NCBI GenBank assembly: GCA_022071945.1
Contig: JAJVIN010000046.1
Coordinates: 144,884-208,883 of the forward strand
Direction of reading: 5' to 3'
Source of the DNA: Thermoanaerobaculia bacterium
Lineage (GTDB): Bacteria; Acidobacteriota; Thermoanaerobaculia; UBA5066
DNA: 64,000 bases
A model generated the notes under the pieces. It was not told the DNA's origin. It worked only from the letters and a program-made list of their open reading frames with translations, and made no database searches. The position numbers and the translations under genes were made by a program. Positions 44,454-53,341 of this stretch are shown here, piece by piece. Positions within the stretch are counted from its first letter, which is position 1, and each line of letters begins with the position of its first letter.

Positions 44454-44996
44454 GTGAAGAAACCGGTCTTTCGCCACACGACCGTCCTCTGCGTCCGCAA
44501 AGACGGACAGACTGCCCTGGGAAGCGACGGGCAGGTCACGATGGGCACCACCGTCGTCAAGCACGGCGCCTCGAAGATCCGAAGGCTCCTTGCGGGACAG
44601 GTCCTCGCGGGCTTTGCGGGATCGACGGCCGACGCCATCACCCTCTTCACCCGCTTCGAACGGAAGCTCGAGGAATACCGCGGGGCGCTCGAGCGAGCCG
44701 CGGTCGAGCTGGCCACGGACTGGCGCACGGAGAAGACGCTCCGCTCCCTCGAGGCGCTCCTCGTCGTGGCCGACGAGAGAACCGCGCTTCTCCTCTCCGG
44801 GACCGGGGACGTCATCTCCCCCGACGACGGAGTCATCGCGATCGGGTCCGGAGGTCCCTGTGCGTGTGCCGCGGCGCGGGCCCTCTTGCGGCACAGCTCC
44901 CTTTCCGCCCGGGAGATCGTGACCGAGTCACTCAAGATCGCAGCCGCGATCGACATCTACACAAACGACGCCATCGTCGTGGAGACCCTGCCATGA
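44454..44996 (+). CDS. hslV: HslV (ClpQ) ATP-dependent protease subunit
   Basis: Proteolytic core of the HslUV bacterial proteasome-like complex, 180 residues. The N-terminal nucleophile Thr is in [26 protein letters not shown] (Thr9/Thr10), so a short propeptide must be removed. [34 protein letters not shown] and [18 protein letters not shown] follow the family exactly. GTG start set by the TAGACT box. The stop overlaps the hslU ATG (ATGA). First gene of a five-gene operon with 4-nt overlaps throughout. Confidence 0.95.
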   Translation: MKKPVFRHTTVLCVRKDGQTALGSDGQVTMGTTVVKHGASKIRRLLAGQVLAGFAGSTADAITLFTRFERKLEEYRGALERAAVELATDWRTEKTLRSLEALLVVADERTALLLSGTGDVISPDDGVIAIGSGGPCACAAARALLRHSSLSAREIVTESLKIAAAIDIYTNDAIVVETLP

Positions 44997-46363
44997 GCGG
45001 CCGGCCGCCCAAGCCCGCTTCCATGCGCGACCTGCGTCTGCGCGAGCTCTCACCCAGGCGGATCGTGGCCGAGCTCGACCGGCACGTCGTCGGACAGTCG
45101 CGGGCGAAGCGAGCCGTGGCGATTGCCCTCAGAGACCGCTGGCGCCGCCAGCGGCTTGCCGAGGCGCTCGCCCGCGAGATCACGCCGAAGAACATCCTGA
45201 TGATCGGTCCCACCGGCGTGGGCAAGACCGAGATCGCCCGGAGGCTCGCCCGTCTCACCGATGCTCCCTTCCTGAAGGTCGAGGCTTCCAAGTTCACAGA
45301 GGTCGGCTACGTCGGCCGCGACGTCGACTCGATCGCCCGCGACCTCGTCGAGGCGGCCATCCAGCTCGTCAAGGAAGAGCGGCGCGCCCGGGTGCTCGAC
45401 CGGGCGGCGGCCGCCGCCGAGGAGCGGCTCGTCGATCTCCTCGTCTCCGCCACGGCGGGTGAAGGGGGTGGCCTCGCCGAGGGACGCGAGCGCATCCGCC
45501 GCGACCTCCGCGAGGGAAAGTACGAATCCCGCGAGATCGAGGTCGAGGTCTCCGATGAGCGGGTGCCCCAGATCTCGGTCATGACCCCCCAGGGAGTCGA
45601 GGAGATGGGGATCGACCTTCCGGGCATGCTCCCCAACCTCTTCGGCGGGCAAAAGAAGAAGAAACGGGTCCGGATGCCCGTTTCGGACGCGCGGCCGGTT
45701 CTGATCGAGCGCGAGGCGGACGCCCTGACCGACGAGGCGACCGTCCCTCAGGAGGCCATCCGGCGAACCGAGGAATCGGGCATCGTCTTTCTCGACGAGC
45801 TCGACAAGATCGCCGGCCGGGAAGGAGCCCGGGGCGGCCCCGACGTCTCCCGCGAGGGAGTCCAGCGCGACCTTCTTCCCCTGGTCGAGGGGACGACCGT
45901 GAAGACCAAGTACGGCCTCGTGAAGACCGACCACGTGCTGTTCATCGCGGCGGGCGCGTTCCACGTGGCCCGGCCCTCCGACCTCATCCCCGAGCTGCAG
46001 GGCCGGTTTCCCATCCGCGTCGAGCTCGACGCCCTGACCGAAACGGACTTCGTCAGGATCCTCACCGAGCCCGAGCACTCCCTTCCCAGGCAGGCGTCGG
46101 CCCTCCTGGAAACGGAGGGGATCACGCTCGATTTCGCCGAGGACGGCATCCGGGAAATCGCCCGCGCCGCGGCCGAGGTCAACACCAACCTCGAGAACAT
46201 CGGAGCCCGAAGGCTCCACACCATCCTCGAACGGGTGCTCGACGAGATCTCCTTCGCGGGTCCTGACGCCTCCGGCGCGAGAGTCACGATCGACCGGGCC
46301 TATGTCGAGCGCGGGCTCTCGGGACTCGTGAAGAACCGCGACCTCTCCCGCTTCGTCCTGTGA
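44993..46363 (+). CDS. hslU: HslU (ClpY) AAA+ unfoldase subunit
   Basis: ATPase that unfolds substrates and feeds them to HslV; 456 residues. [35 protein letters not shown] is the standard N terminus. Walker A is GPTGVGKT at 72-79, with pore loop GYVGRD. A variable I-domain follows (about 110-240), then Walker B ([14 protein letters not shown]), sensor ([29 protein letters not shown]) and the C terminus NRDLSRFVL that docks on HslV. Overlaps hslV by 4 nt; its own stop overlaps the next GTG (GTGA). Confidence 0.96.
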   Translation: MSGRPPKPASMRDLRLRELSPRRIVAELDRHVVGQSRAKRAVAIALRDRWRRQRLAEALAREITPKNILMIGPTGVGKTEIARRLARLTDAPFLKVEASKFTEVGYVGRDVDSIARDLVEAAIQLVKEERRARVLDRAAAAAEERLVDLLVSATAGEGGGLAEGRERIRRDLREGKYESREIEVEVSDERVPQISVMTPQGVEEMGIDLPGMLPNLFGGQKKKKRVRMPVSDARPVLIEREADALTDEATVPQEAIRRTEESGIVFLDELDKIAGREGARGGPDVSREGVQRDLLPLVEGTTVKTKYGLVKTDHVLFIAAGAFHVARPSDLIPELQGRFPIRVELDALTETDFVRILTEPEHSLPRQASALLETEGITLDFAEDGIREIARAAAEVNTNLENIGARRLHTILERVLDEISFAGPDASGARVTIDRAYVERGLSGLVKNRDLSRFVL

Positions 46364-47460
46364 GATCGCGGGCTCTTCTTTTCGTCGTCTTCCTGGCGGC
46401 CGGCTGCGGGCGGAAGCTCCCGCCCCTGCCGCCGGTCGAGGTCCTCCCCGTACGCCCCCAGCCGCTCACCGTCACGCAGGAAGGCTCGGACGCGATCTTG
46501 AGGTTCCCGGTCTCTAAGTCCACGACGACGGGCGAACCGATCTCCTCGCTTTCCGCCATACAGGTCTACAGAGAGCTCCTGCCCGCCGGCTCGGCGGCTT
46601 CCCCTCCGCCGCCTCCCGAGGGACCCCTTCTCGAACGGGAGGAGAAGAACTTCCTGCTCAGGGCCGAGCGCGTCCGCCGCCTCGAAGAGACCGAGATCGA
46701 CCAGGCCTTCTTCGAGGGGGACCTGATGGTGCGCGACTCCCTGACACGGCTCTTCGAGGAGAAGAGGCTCGGGAAGGTGTTCGTCCGCTACGGCGTCACC
46801 GCCGTGATGGGAAAGAAGAGCGAGTCCCAGCTCTCGCCTCTCGTCGCCATCAAGCCGCTTTTGCCTCACTCCTGGCCGGAGGGGCTTCAGGCGGCGGTCG
46901 AGGAGCGAGGCGTCTGCATCATCTGGCGGCCCCCCACGGAGATGCTCGACGGAAGCGAGCCCCGAAAGGTCGAGGCCTACCTCCTTTACCGCCGTCCGGC
47001 CGGGGGCGACGCGATCTACGAGGACCCGCTCGCCGTCCTGAAGGGCGAGGCGACCTTTCTCGACCCCATCCAGGAGGCGGGGAAGGCGTTCTTCTACACG
47101 GTCCGAGCCTCGGTGACGCAGGGGCCCCCCTTCGTCCTCGGCCCGCCCGCGGCCGAGGTCCTCGTCTTCGTCAACGACGTCTTCCCGCCCCCGGCCCCGA
47201 CGGGACTCCAGGTCCTCCGGGAGCCCGAGGGCGTCCGCCTCGTCTGGAACCCGGTGGAGGCCCGCGACCTCGACAGCTACCGCCTCTACCGCACGGACCC
47301 CGCAACCGGAAACACCCGGCTCGTCTCGGGCAGCCTCCTCGACACGACGTTCTTCGAACGCGGAGCCGCCTCGACGGAGGGCTACTTCGTGACGGCCCTC
47401 GACAAGAGCGGCAACGAGAGTCCGCGCGCGGTGGAACAAACCGGAAAGGGCACTCCATGA
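46360..47460 (+). CDS. Lipoprotein with fibronectin type III-like domains
   Basis: 366 residues. Lipoprotein signal [15 protein letters not shown] with lipobox LAAGC. The body has FN3-like segments, [42 protein letters not shown] and [38 protein letters not shown], the last being a clear FN3 strand pattern. Acidic/Pro-rich linkers lie in between. No enzymatic motif. Its position between hslU and dapF with 4-nt overlaps on both sides links it to the envelope-stress and wall-precursor operon. Confidence 0.83.
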   Translation: MRSRALLFVVFLAAGCGRKLPPLPPVEVLPVRPQPLTVTQEGSDAILRFPVSKSTTTGEPISSLSAIQVYRELLPAGSAASPPPPPEGPLLEREEKNFLLRAERVRRLEETEIDQAFFEGDLMVRDSLTRLFEEKRLGKVFVRYGVTAVMGKKSESQLSPLVAIKPLLPHSWPEGLQAAVEERGVCIIWRPPTEMLDGSEPRKVEAYLLYRRPAGGDAIYEDPLAVLKGEATFLDPIQEAGKAFFYTVRASVTQGPPFVLGPPAAEVLVFVNDVFPPPAPTGLQVLREPEGVRLVWNPVEARDLDSYRLYRTDPATGNTRLVSGSLLDTTFFERGAASTEGYFVTALDKSGNESPRAVEQTGKGTP

Positions 47461-48353
47461 ACGCATCCGGGACTGGCTCGGTCTCTGTCCTGCCGCGGTT
47501 CTTCACGAAGATGAGCGGCGCGGGAAACGACTTCCTGGTCTTCCGGGGACCCGCGCCTACCGCCCCGGACCTCGGGGCCGCCCCGTACCTCGGGGCCGCT
47601 ATACAGGCTGTCTGCCGGCGTGGCATGAGCGTCGGAGCGGACGGTGTGCTCTTCGTGGAAGCGCTGCCGTCAGCGGGCGGGCCCCCCTCGTGCCGGCTGG
47701 AGTACTTCAACGCGGACGGCGGGCGGGCCCGCTTCTGCGGCAACGGGACACGGTGCGCCGCCCGCTTCGCGGCGGACCGGCTCTTTTCGGGGTGCACGTC
47801 CGTGATCGTCCACACCGGCTGGGGACCGGTGCCAGCCAGGATCGACGTCGCGGGCCGGGTCACCCTCGACCTGCCGGAATCCGTCGGACCGGGAAGCTAC
47901 GTGAGCTCCCTCGATGCCGGCGGGGAGTTCCTCGAGGAGAAGGCCTACTTCCTTCTCGCCGGCGTTCCACACCTCGCCGTCTTCCTGAGGCCCGGCAAGG
48001 ATCTCCGCGATCTGGACGTCCGGGGCCTGGGTCCCAGGCTCCGCCATCACCCGGAGCTCCCCGAGGGGGCAAACGTGAACTTCCTCGCCGTGACGGGTCC
48101 CTCGGACTTGGCTATCCGGACGTTCGAGCGGGGCGTGGAGGCCGAGACCCTGGCGTGCGGCTCCGGGGTGGTGGCCTCGGCGGTGACGGCCGCCCTGACG
48201 AGAGACATGGCCCCTCCCCTGAGCCTTCTGACCCGGTCGGGAGCCGTCCTTCACGTGGGCTTCGAGCTGTCGGGCAACGAGGCCACCGGGGTGACGCTTT
48301 CGGGAGATGCCCGGTTCATTTTCGAGGGTGAGCTGACAGAGGAGGCTCTATGA
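47457..48353 (+). CDS. dapF: Diaminopimelate epimerase
   Basis: Interconverts LL- and meso-diaminopimelate, for lysine and peptidoglycan. 298 residues. FFTKMSGAGNDFLVF is the family start. The two catalytic Cys are Cys94 (FCGNGTRCAARF) and Cys234 (LACGSGVVASA); EGANVNFLAV also matches. An insertion near residues 36-50 (DLGAAPYLGAAI) is encoded by two copies of an 18-nt unit (ACCTCGGGGCCGC core), an in-frame local duplication. Overlaps both neighbours by 4 nt. Confirms DAP-type peptidoglycan, as does mpl. Confidence 0.95.
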   Translation: MNASGTGSVSVLPRFFTKMSGAGNDFLVFRGPAPTAPDLGAAPYLGAAIQAVCRRGMSVGADGVLFVEALPSAGGPPSCRLEYFNADGGRARFCGNGTRCAARFAADRLFSGCTSVIVHTGWGPVPARIDVAGRVTLDLPESVGPGSYVSSLDAGGEFLEEKAYFLLAGVPHLAVFLRPGKDLRDLDVRGLGPRLRHHPELPEGANVNFLAVTGPSDLAIRTFERGVEAETLACGSGVVASAVTAALTRDMAPPLSLLTRSGAVLHVGFELSGNEATGVTLSGDARFIFEGELTEEAL

Positions 48354-49105
48354 GATACGTGCGATTCGGTGTCACGGGCGAGACGTTCTGGGGACGTCTT
48401 TCAGGAGATGGCGTCGAGGTCCTCTCGTCGGCTCCGTGGGACCCGGCGGCGACTCTGGCCGGCCAGACATACGACCTGGCGTCCATAAGGTTCCTGCCCC
48501 CGGTCCTGCCGTCCAAGATCCTGGCGATCGGCCGGAACTACAGGGCACACGCCGAGGAACTCGGCAACGAGGTCCCGAAGGAGCCTCTGGTCTTCATGAA
48601 GCCCCCATCCTCGCTTCTCGCCCATGGAGGCCAGATCGTCCTCCCGCCCGAATCGAACCGGGTCGACTTCGAGGGAGAGCTCGCCCTCGTCATCGGCAAG
48701 AGGGGGCGGCGGATTCCCGAGGAGGAGGCGATGACTCACGTGTTTGGCTTCTCGCCTTCCCTGGACATCACCGCCCGCGACCTGCAGAAGGTCGATGGAC
48801 AGTGGTGGCGCGCGAAGGGGTTCGACACGTTCTGTCCCATCGGACCGGCCATCGAGACGGACGTGGACGCCTCGGACCTCGCCATCGAGACCCGGATCGA
48901 TGGCGCGAAAAGACAGTCATCCAGGACCTCCATGATGATCTTCTCGTTGCCAAGGCTGGTCTCCTGGATCTCGCAGGCCATGACACTCGAGCCCGGGGAC
49001 GTCATCTTGACCGGAACACCCGAGGGAGTTGGCCCCATCGCCAGCGGCCAGTCGATCGAGGTCGCCATCGAGCACGTCGGCTCGCTCTCGGTCAGCGTGG
49101 CGTGA
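48350..49105 (+). CDS. Fumarylacetoacetate hydrolase-family protein
   Basis: 251 residues. FAH superfamily C-C bond hydrolase or decarboxylase. KILAIGRNYRAHAEELGNEVPKEPLVFMKP, the metal-binding VDFEGELALVIGKRGRRI, DITARDLQKVDGQWWRAKGFDTFCPIGP, and LEPGDVILTGTPEGVGP are the family blocks. Relatives include oxaloacetate decarboxylase/acylpyruvase (FAHD1-type) and 2-hydroxyhepta-dienedioate isomerases; the exact substrate is not fixed by sequence. Last gene of the hslV operon. A palindromic repeat lies 35 nt after the stop. Confidence 0.9.
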   Translation: MRYVRFGVTGETFWGRLSGDGVEVLSSAPWDPAATLAGQTYDLASIRFLPPVLPSKILAIGRNYRAHAEELGNEVPKEPLVFMKPPSSLLAHGGQIVLPPESNRVDFEGELALVIGKRGRRIPEEEAMTHVFGFSPSLDITARDLQKVDGQWWRAKGFDTFCPIGPAIETDVDASDLAIETRIDGAKRQSSRTSMMIFSLPRLVSWISQAMTLEPGDVILTGTPEGVGPIASGQSIEVAIEHVGSLSVSVA

Positions 49106-49139
49106 AACCCGTCGCCGAACGGCGTCGCTGAAAGGCGCG

Positions 49140-49175
49140 CCAGCGGCAGCTGGCGCGCCAGCCGTGGTTGGCGCG
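49140..49175 (+). repeat. Dispersed 18-bp palindromic tandem repeat, locus B (intergenic)
   Basis: Units CCAGCGGCAGCTGGCGCG and CCAGCCGTGGTTGGCGCG, flanked by GGCGCG and CCCGCCGGGG. Lies between the convergent FAH and mpl genes. Same unit as loci at 13983 and 60115. Confidence 0.8.
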
Positions 49176-49236
49176 CCCGCCGGGGACCGGGCCTCCGAAT
49201 CCCGGCCGAATTCGGGCCAGTCCGGGCCTCAGGGAA

Positions 49237-50679
49237 TCAGATTCCCCTTGCCGGGAGGCTGGCGAGCTTCTCGAGGAGCTGGACGCAGAACCCGCCGAAA
49301 GCACCGGAGGACATGACCAAGACGACATCCCCTTCCCCGAGCTTCGGCAAGAGCTGACCGATCAGTCCGTCTGCATCAGGCGCGCAGAAGGCGTCGCAGC
49401 CCTTCTGGCGGAGGGTTTCGGCCAGTTTGGGAACGTCCAGGGCGCCCGGTCCCCCTTCCCGGGACAGCCGCTCCCGGTGAAACGGCAGGGCGATCGCGGC
49501 GCCGTGGGCCCGGGAGAGGCCCGCGAGATACGCCTCATAGAACTCGGCCCGTCCGCCGGTGATCGAGCGAGGCTCGAAGGCTGCCCAGAGGCGGCGCCCG
49601 TGGTAGCGCCGCAGGGCGCCGTCGATCGTCGTCGCGACGGCCGTCGGGTGGTGGGCGAAATCGTCGATGACGGTGACGCCAGAGACGGTCCCGCGCTCCT
49701 CGAGCCGGCGCTTGACACCCCGAAACGACCGGACCGCCCGGGCGAGCTCGTCTCCCGTGAGCCCGAAGGACAGAGAGGCCCCGATGGCGGCGAGAGCATT
49801 CCCCGCGTTGTGCCGCCCGGCCAGGGGAGACTCGAGCGTCACGAAGGGCCGTCCGGCCAGCCAGACTTCCAGGCTCGTCCGCTCCGTGCCGAGCTCGAGC
49901 TGCCGTCCCGAAAGGCCGGCCGGCGATGACCCGTCGAGGCTGTAGAGAAGGACTTCAGCCCGCGCGCCCCGGACCACATCGACCACGTTCGGATCGTCTG
50001 CGTTGGCCACGATCCGGCCGTCTGGCGGAACGAGGTCGACCCCCTTCCGGAAGGCCGCCTTGATCTCGTCGAGGTCCCCGTACAGATCGGCGTGATCGAA
50101 CTCGATGGAGGTGAGGACCAGGGTCTTCGGGGCGTAGTGGAGGAACTTCGGCCCCTTGTCATCGTACGAGGTCGAGTACTCGTCCCCCTCGATGACGAAG
50201 GGGTCGCCTCGCCCGACGGCACTCGGACCCGGGAAGTTCGCGGGTTCCCCGCCGATCAGGTAGCCGGGCTCGCGTCCACAGGCAGAGAGGAGCCAGGCGG
50301 TCAGGGCCGTGGTGGTCGTCTTGCCGTGAGTCCCGGCGATGACCACGGGGTGCCTCCCGGAGAGGAACTCGTCATGAAGGGTCTGGGGCATCGACTTGAC
50401 CGGAAGACCCCTTTGCTGAGCTTCCAGGAGCTCGGGGTTGTCCCGGCGGACGAGGTTTCCCGCGACCACGACGTCAATGTCGCCTCTGATGTTCTCGGTT
50501 CGAAAGCCGGGTCTGACTTCGACCCCCAGCGCCGCGATCCGGTCGGACATGGGAGGATAAAGGGGGAGAAGATCCGATCCCAGGACGGTGCAGCCGCGCT
50601 CCGAAAGGAGCGAGGCCAGGGGGGTCATGGCCGTCCCCCCGATCGCGATCAAGTAGTAAGTGGGACGCCCGGAAGACAT
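49237..50679 (-). CDS. mpl: UDP-N-acetylmuramate:L-alanyl-gamma-D-glutamyl-meso-DAP ligase
   Basis: Recycles the murein tripeptide onto UDP-MurNAc; cytoplasmic, ATP-dependent. 480 residues, Mur-ligase type. N-terminal Rossmann domain (YYLIAIGGTAMTPLASLLSERGCTVLGSDL); central ATPase domain with P-loop GTHGKTTTTALTAWLL and ALLVLTSIEFDHADLYGDLD-type block (SIEFDHADLYGDLD); C-terminal domain with VIDDFAHHPTAVATTIDGAL. The longer size and DFAHHPTA motif favour Mpl over MurC. Divergent from the DUF1573 gene. No clear ribosome site before ATG 50679. Confidence 0.92.
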   Translation of the reverse strand: MSSGRPTYYLIAIGGTAMTPLASLLSERGCTVLGSDLLPLYPPMSDRIAALGVEVRPGFRTENIRGDIDVVVAGNLVRRDNPELLEAQQRGLPVKSMPQTLHDEFLSGRHPVVIAGTHGKTTTTALTAWLLSACGREPGYLIGGEPANFPGPSAVGRGDPFVIEGDEYSTSYDDKGPKFLHYAPKTLVLTSIEFDHADLYGDLDEIKAAFRKGVDLVPPDGRIVANADDPNVVDVVRGARAEVLLYSLDGSSPAGLSGRQLELGTERTSLEVWLAGRPFVTLESPLAGRHNAGNALAAIGASLSFGLTGDELARAVRSFRGVKRRLEERGTVSGVTVIDDFAHHPTAVATTIDGALRRYHGRRLWAAFEPRSITGGRAEFYEAYLAGLSRAHGAAIALPFHRERLSREGGPGALDVPKLAETLRQKGCDAFCAPDADGLIGQLLPKLGEGDVVLVMSSGAFGGFCVQLLEKLASLPARGI

Positions 50680-50820
50680 GGGCGCGCAGTTTGCTTCAGG
50701 AGAAGGAACCCGTCAACGCGGCAGCGATCGAAGTCGAAGAGGCCGGGCGTGGCGGACTAAACTTGGAACGTGCTGCCAGGAGAAATGGCAGTTGGAAACA
50801 GGACAGGAGGACCCTCTGGT

Positions 50821-51991
50821 GAATACGAACTTGGACAAGACTGGTGCTGAGCGGAAGATTTCCACCCTGGCGCGCCGGATGACGCTCGTCTTGACGGCCG
50901 GTGCTCTCGCGGCCGCGCCCGCACTTGCATTGCCGGCTGACCCCAAGGCAGCCCCGGCCGGCGCTCCTGCCGCCGCGGCCGCTCCCGCGGCTCCCGTCAA
51001 GCCCGCCGACGGCGCCGCCCCCAAAATGGTTCTGACCTCGGATCGGAAGGAATACGGCGACGTCCCGAAGGGCGAGATGCTCGAACACGATTTCGTCGTC
51101 AAGAACACCGGAAATGCGGACCTCCTCATCACCGACGTCAAGCCGGCCTGCGGATGCACGCTTCAGAAGTTCGACAAGGTCATCAAGCCCGGCGCCGAGG
51201 GGAAGGTCCATCTCAGCGTCGATACCCGGAATTTCCAGGGCCCGATCTCCAAGACGGCCCTGATCATGACGAACGACCCCACGACCCCCCAGGTCACCGT
51301 CTTCATGATGGCGAACGTCAAGCCCTTCGTGGAGACGCTCCCCTACGGCTTCTTCAGCCTGAGGGGAATCTCCGGTGAAGAGGTCACGAGCGAGCTGACG
51401 CTGATCTCCGAGGACCCGAAGTTCAAGCCCACCAACGTCACGGTCACCGGGACCATCACCGGAACGGGTTCCGCGGCTCAGGACATGTCGCCCTTCGTCA
51501 AGGCGTCGGTGGCGCAGGTAGCCGAGAAGGAGCGCGTGGCGGGCAAGGGCCCCAACCAGTGGAAGCTGAAGCTGACGGTCGCCAAGGAAGCCGCGATGGG
51601 CATCCTCAACGGTCAGGTCCGCCTCGAGACCGGGATCGCCAAGCAGCCCGAGACGACGATCAACATCAGCGGCTCCATCGCCGATGCGGTCGGAGTCGTC
51701 CCGACTCAGCTCACGTTCGGCGAGGTCGACCTGAAGGCCCCCGTCACCAAGGAAGTCGACGTCATCAACCGCAACGCGAAGAACGCGGACTTCCAGGTGA
51801 CCGGCGCGACGACGAGCGTTCCGGGCATCAAGGCCGAGGTCAAGCCGCAGGGCGGCGGCCGCGTGAAGGTCGTTCTCTCAGTCGACCCGAAGACCGTCAA
51901 GAAGGGCAAGTTCGACGGCGACCTGACGATCAACACCAACGATCCGACGAAGAAGAGCCTCAAGGTCGCGTTCTCGGGCACCGTTTCCTGA
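50821..51991 (+). CDS. Exported DUF1573 protein with C-terminal Ig-like domain
   Basis: 390 residues from GTG with AGGAGG 8 nt upstream. Signal peptide in MTLVLTAGALAAAPALALPAD, then a Pro/Ala linker. The DUF1573 domain reads EYGDVPKGEMLEHDFVVKNTGNADLLITDVKPACGCTLQKFDKVIKPGAEGKVHLSVDTR; it contains the conserved KPACGCT Cys pair. A second Ig-like domain lies at the C terminus (PTQLTFGEVDLKAPVTKEVDVINRN ... GKFDGDLTINTNDPTKKSL). Close paralogue at 53342, same architecture. Such ASH-like folds mediate protein or surface interaction. TAAACT at 50758-50763 is the likely -10. Confidence 0.87.
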
Positions 51992-52033
51992 AAACGCCCG
52001 GGGCCGCGCCCGGCCCCACGGAAGGCTTGAGCG

Positions 52034-52076
52034 AAATCCTGCGGGAGACGAGAATCACCTCGGCCCCGCAGGATTT
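52034..52076 (+). terminator. Intrinsic terminator after first DUF1573 gene
   Basis: AAATCCTGCGGG (52034-52045), 19-nt loop, CCCGCAGGATTT (52065-52076), a perfect 12-bp stem followed by TTCCTTTCC. A smaller GGGGCCG/CGGCCCC hairpin lies at 52000-52017, right after the stop. Confidence 0.75.
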
Positions 52077-52124
52077 TTCCTTTCCGAGGGGCACGCTCTG
52101 GACCGGGATGGGAGGACGGACGCG

Positions 52125-53327
52125 ATGCGAACCAACGTGAGATTCTGGGTTTGTTGCCTTCTTTCGGCGGGATTTGGCCTGGCCGTCCTCGCCCAGGAGA
52201 CGGCTCGGCCTCCCGCCCCCTCAGAGTCCGCCCGGGCCCCGCGTGAAGCTGCCTCCGCCGCCCCTCTTCCCCGACCCCACGAGGACGTCGTCAAACTCTG
52301 GAAAGCCGGGCTTTCCGAGGATTTCATCCGCCGCAAGATCGAGAGCGACGGGACCGTCTACGACCTGAGCATCGACGACATCATCGCGTTGAAGTCGAGT
52401 GGCGTTCCCGAGTCGCTCATCGAGACGATGATGAAGACCAAGCGTCAGGCAGCCTCCTCTCCCCAAAAGCCGGTCTCCCCGGCTCCCGCCGCCGCAATGC
52501 CCGCCGCCGCAATGCCGGCCGCCGGGGTTCCGGCCGTCAAGGCGACCTCGGCCGTCAAGGCGACTCCGGCGGTCGCAGTCCCATCTCCGGCGGTCGCCGT
52601 TCCACCTCCGGCGGTTGCCGTTCCACCCCCGGCGGTTGCCGTTCCACCTCCGGCGGTTGCCGTTCCACCCCCGGCGGTTGCCGTTCCACCTCCGGCTGTT
52701 GCCGTTCCACCCCCGGCTGTTGCCGTTCCACCCCCGGCTGTTGCCATTCCATCCCCGGCTGTTGCCATTCCATCCCCGGCTGTCGCCATTCCATCCCCGG
52801 CTGTCGCCGTCCCATCCCCGGCTGTCGCCGTTCCACCTCCGGCTGTTGCCGTCCCATCCCCGGCTGTCGCCGTTCCACCTCCGGCTGTTGCCGTTCCACC
52901 TCCCACAGCCGCTCCGGCACTCCCCACTCTCGCGCCCATCGTCGAGCCGGCAGCCGCCAAGGCTGACCGGACCTGGAGCGAGATGGTCCTCAGGAACCGC
53001 GGCGTCATCCTCTTCAAGAGCCGGTGGGATCAGGGCAGCCTGACTTTCAAGGGCGAGAAACTGATGTGGTCCGATGCCCTCAACGAGGCCAAGAACGTGA
53101 TGATCCCCGGGTCGGCCCTCAAGGAGCAGCAGCTCGGATGTCTCAAGCCCGCAGAGATCGACTCGGAGTGCTTCGAGTGGGGGATCAGGACCGCCACCGC
53201 TGAGTACCGGTTCCGCGACGTGGCGTGGGAAAGATCATCCAGCAAGAAGTCGCAGGAGATCTTCGACTTCTTCAAGTCGATCTACCCCAACCTGAGCTCC
53301 ACCAAGGTCCAGCTCCAGAAGAACTAG
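52125..53327 (+). CDS. Exported protein with 16-copy Pro-Ala-Val repeat and C-terminal membrane-trafficking-like domain
   Basis: 400 residues. Signal NVRFWVCCLLSAGFGLAVLAQ. A conserved helical domain at about 45-105 (HEDVVKLWKAGLSEDFIRRKIESDG... DDIIALKSSGVPESLIETMM) is common in exported bacterial proteins of unknown role. Residues about 148-259 are sixteen heptads of the type PAVAVPP/PAVAIPS. The C-terminal domain (about 280-400: TWSEMVLRNRGVILFKSRWDQGSLTFKGEKLMWSDA ... EYRFRDVAWE) looks like a PH-like beta-sandwich. GGGAGG 9 nt before ATG. Independent transcript after a terminator. The repeat probably forms an extended linker that spans the envelope. Confidence 0.82.
   Translation: MRTNVRFWVCCLLSAGFGLAVLAQETARPPAPSESARAPREAASAAPLPRPHEDVVKLWKAGLSEDFIRRKIESDGTVYDLSIDDIIALKSSGVPESLIETMMKTKRQAASSPQKPVSPAPAAAMPAAAMPAAGVPAVKATSAVKATPAVAVPSPAVAVPPPAVAVPPPAVAVPPPAVAVPPPAVAVPPPAVAVPPPAVAVPPPAVAIPSPAVAIPSPAVAIPSPAVAVPSPAVAVPPPAVAVPSPAVAVPPPAVAVPPPTAAPALPTLAPIVEPAAAKADRTWSEMVLRNRGVILFKSRWDQGSLTFKGEKLMWSDALNEAKNVMIPGSALKEQQLGCLKPAEIDSECFEWGIRTATAEYRFRDVAWERSSSKKSQEIFDFFKSIYPNLSSTKVQLQKN
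52566..52901 (+). repeat. Sixteen 21-bp tandem coding repeats
   Basis: Sixteen units of exactly 21 bp, consensus CCGGCTGTTGCCGTTCCACC plus C or T, with no length changes. The first six units carry GGCGGT and the later ten GGCTGT, so the array grew by at least two expansions. It encodes PAVAVPP/PAVAIPS heptads. Confidence 0.95.
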
Positions 53328-53341
53328 AGAACGGGCGCCGA

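Noticed and set aside
52566..52901. Possible CRISPR array
   Set aside because: Units are contiguous with no spacers and keep an open reading frame with a fixed heptad.
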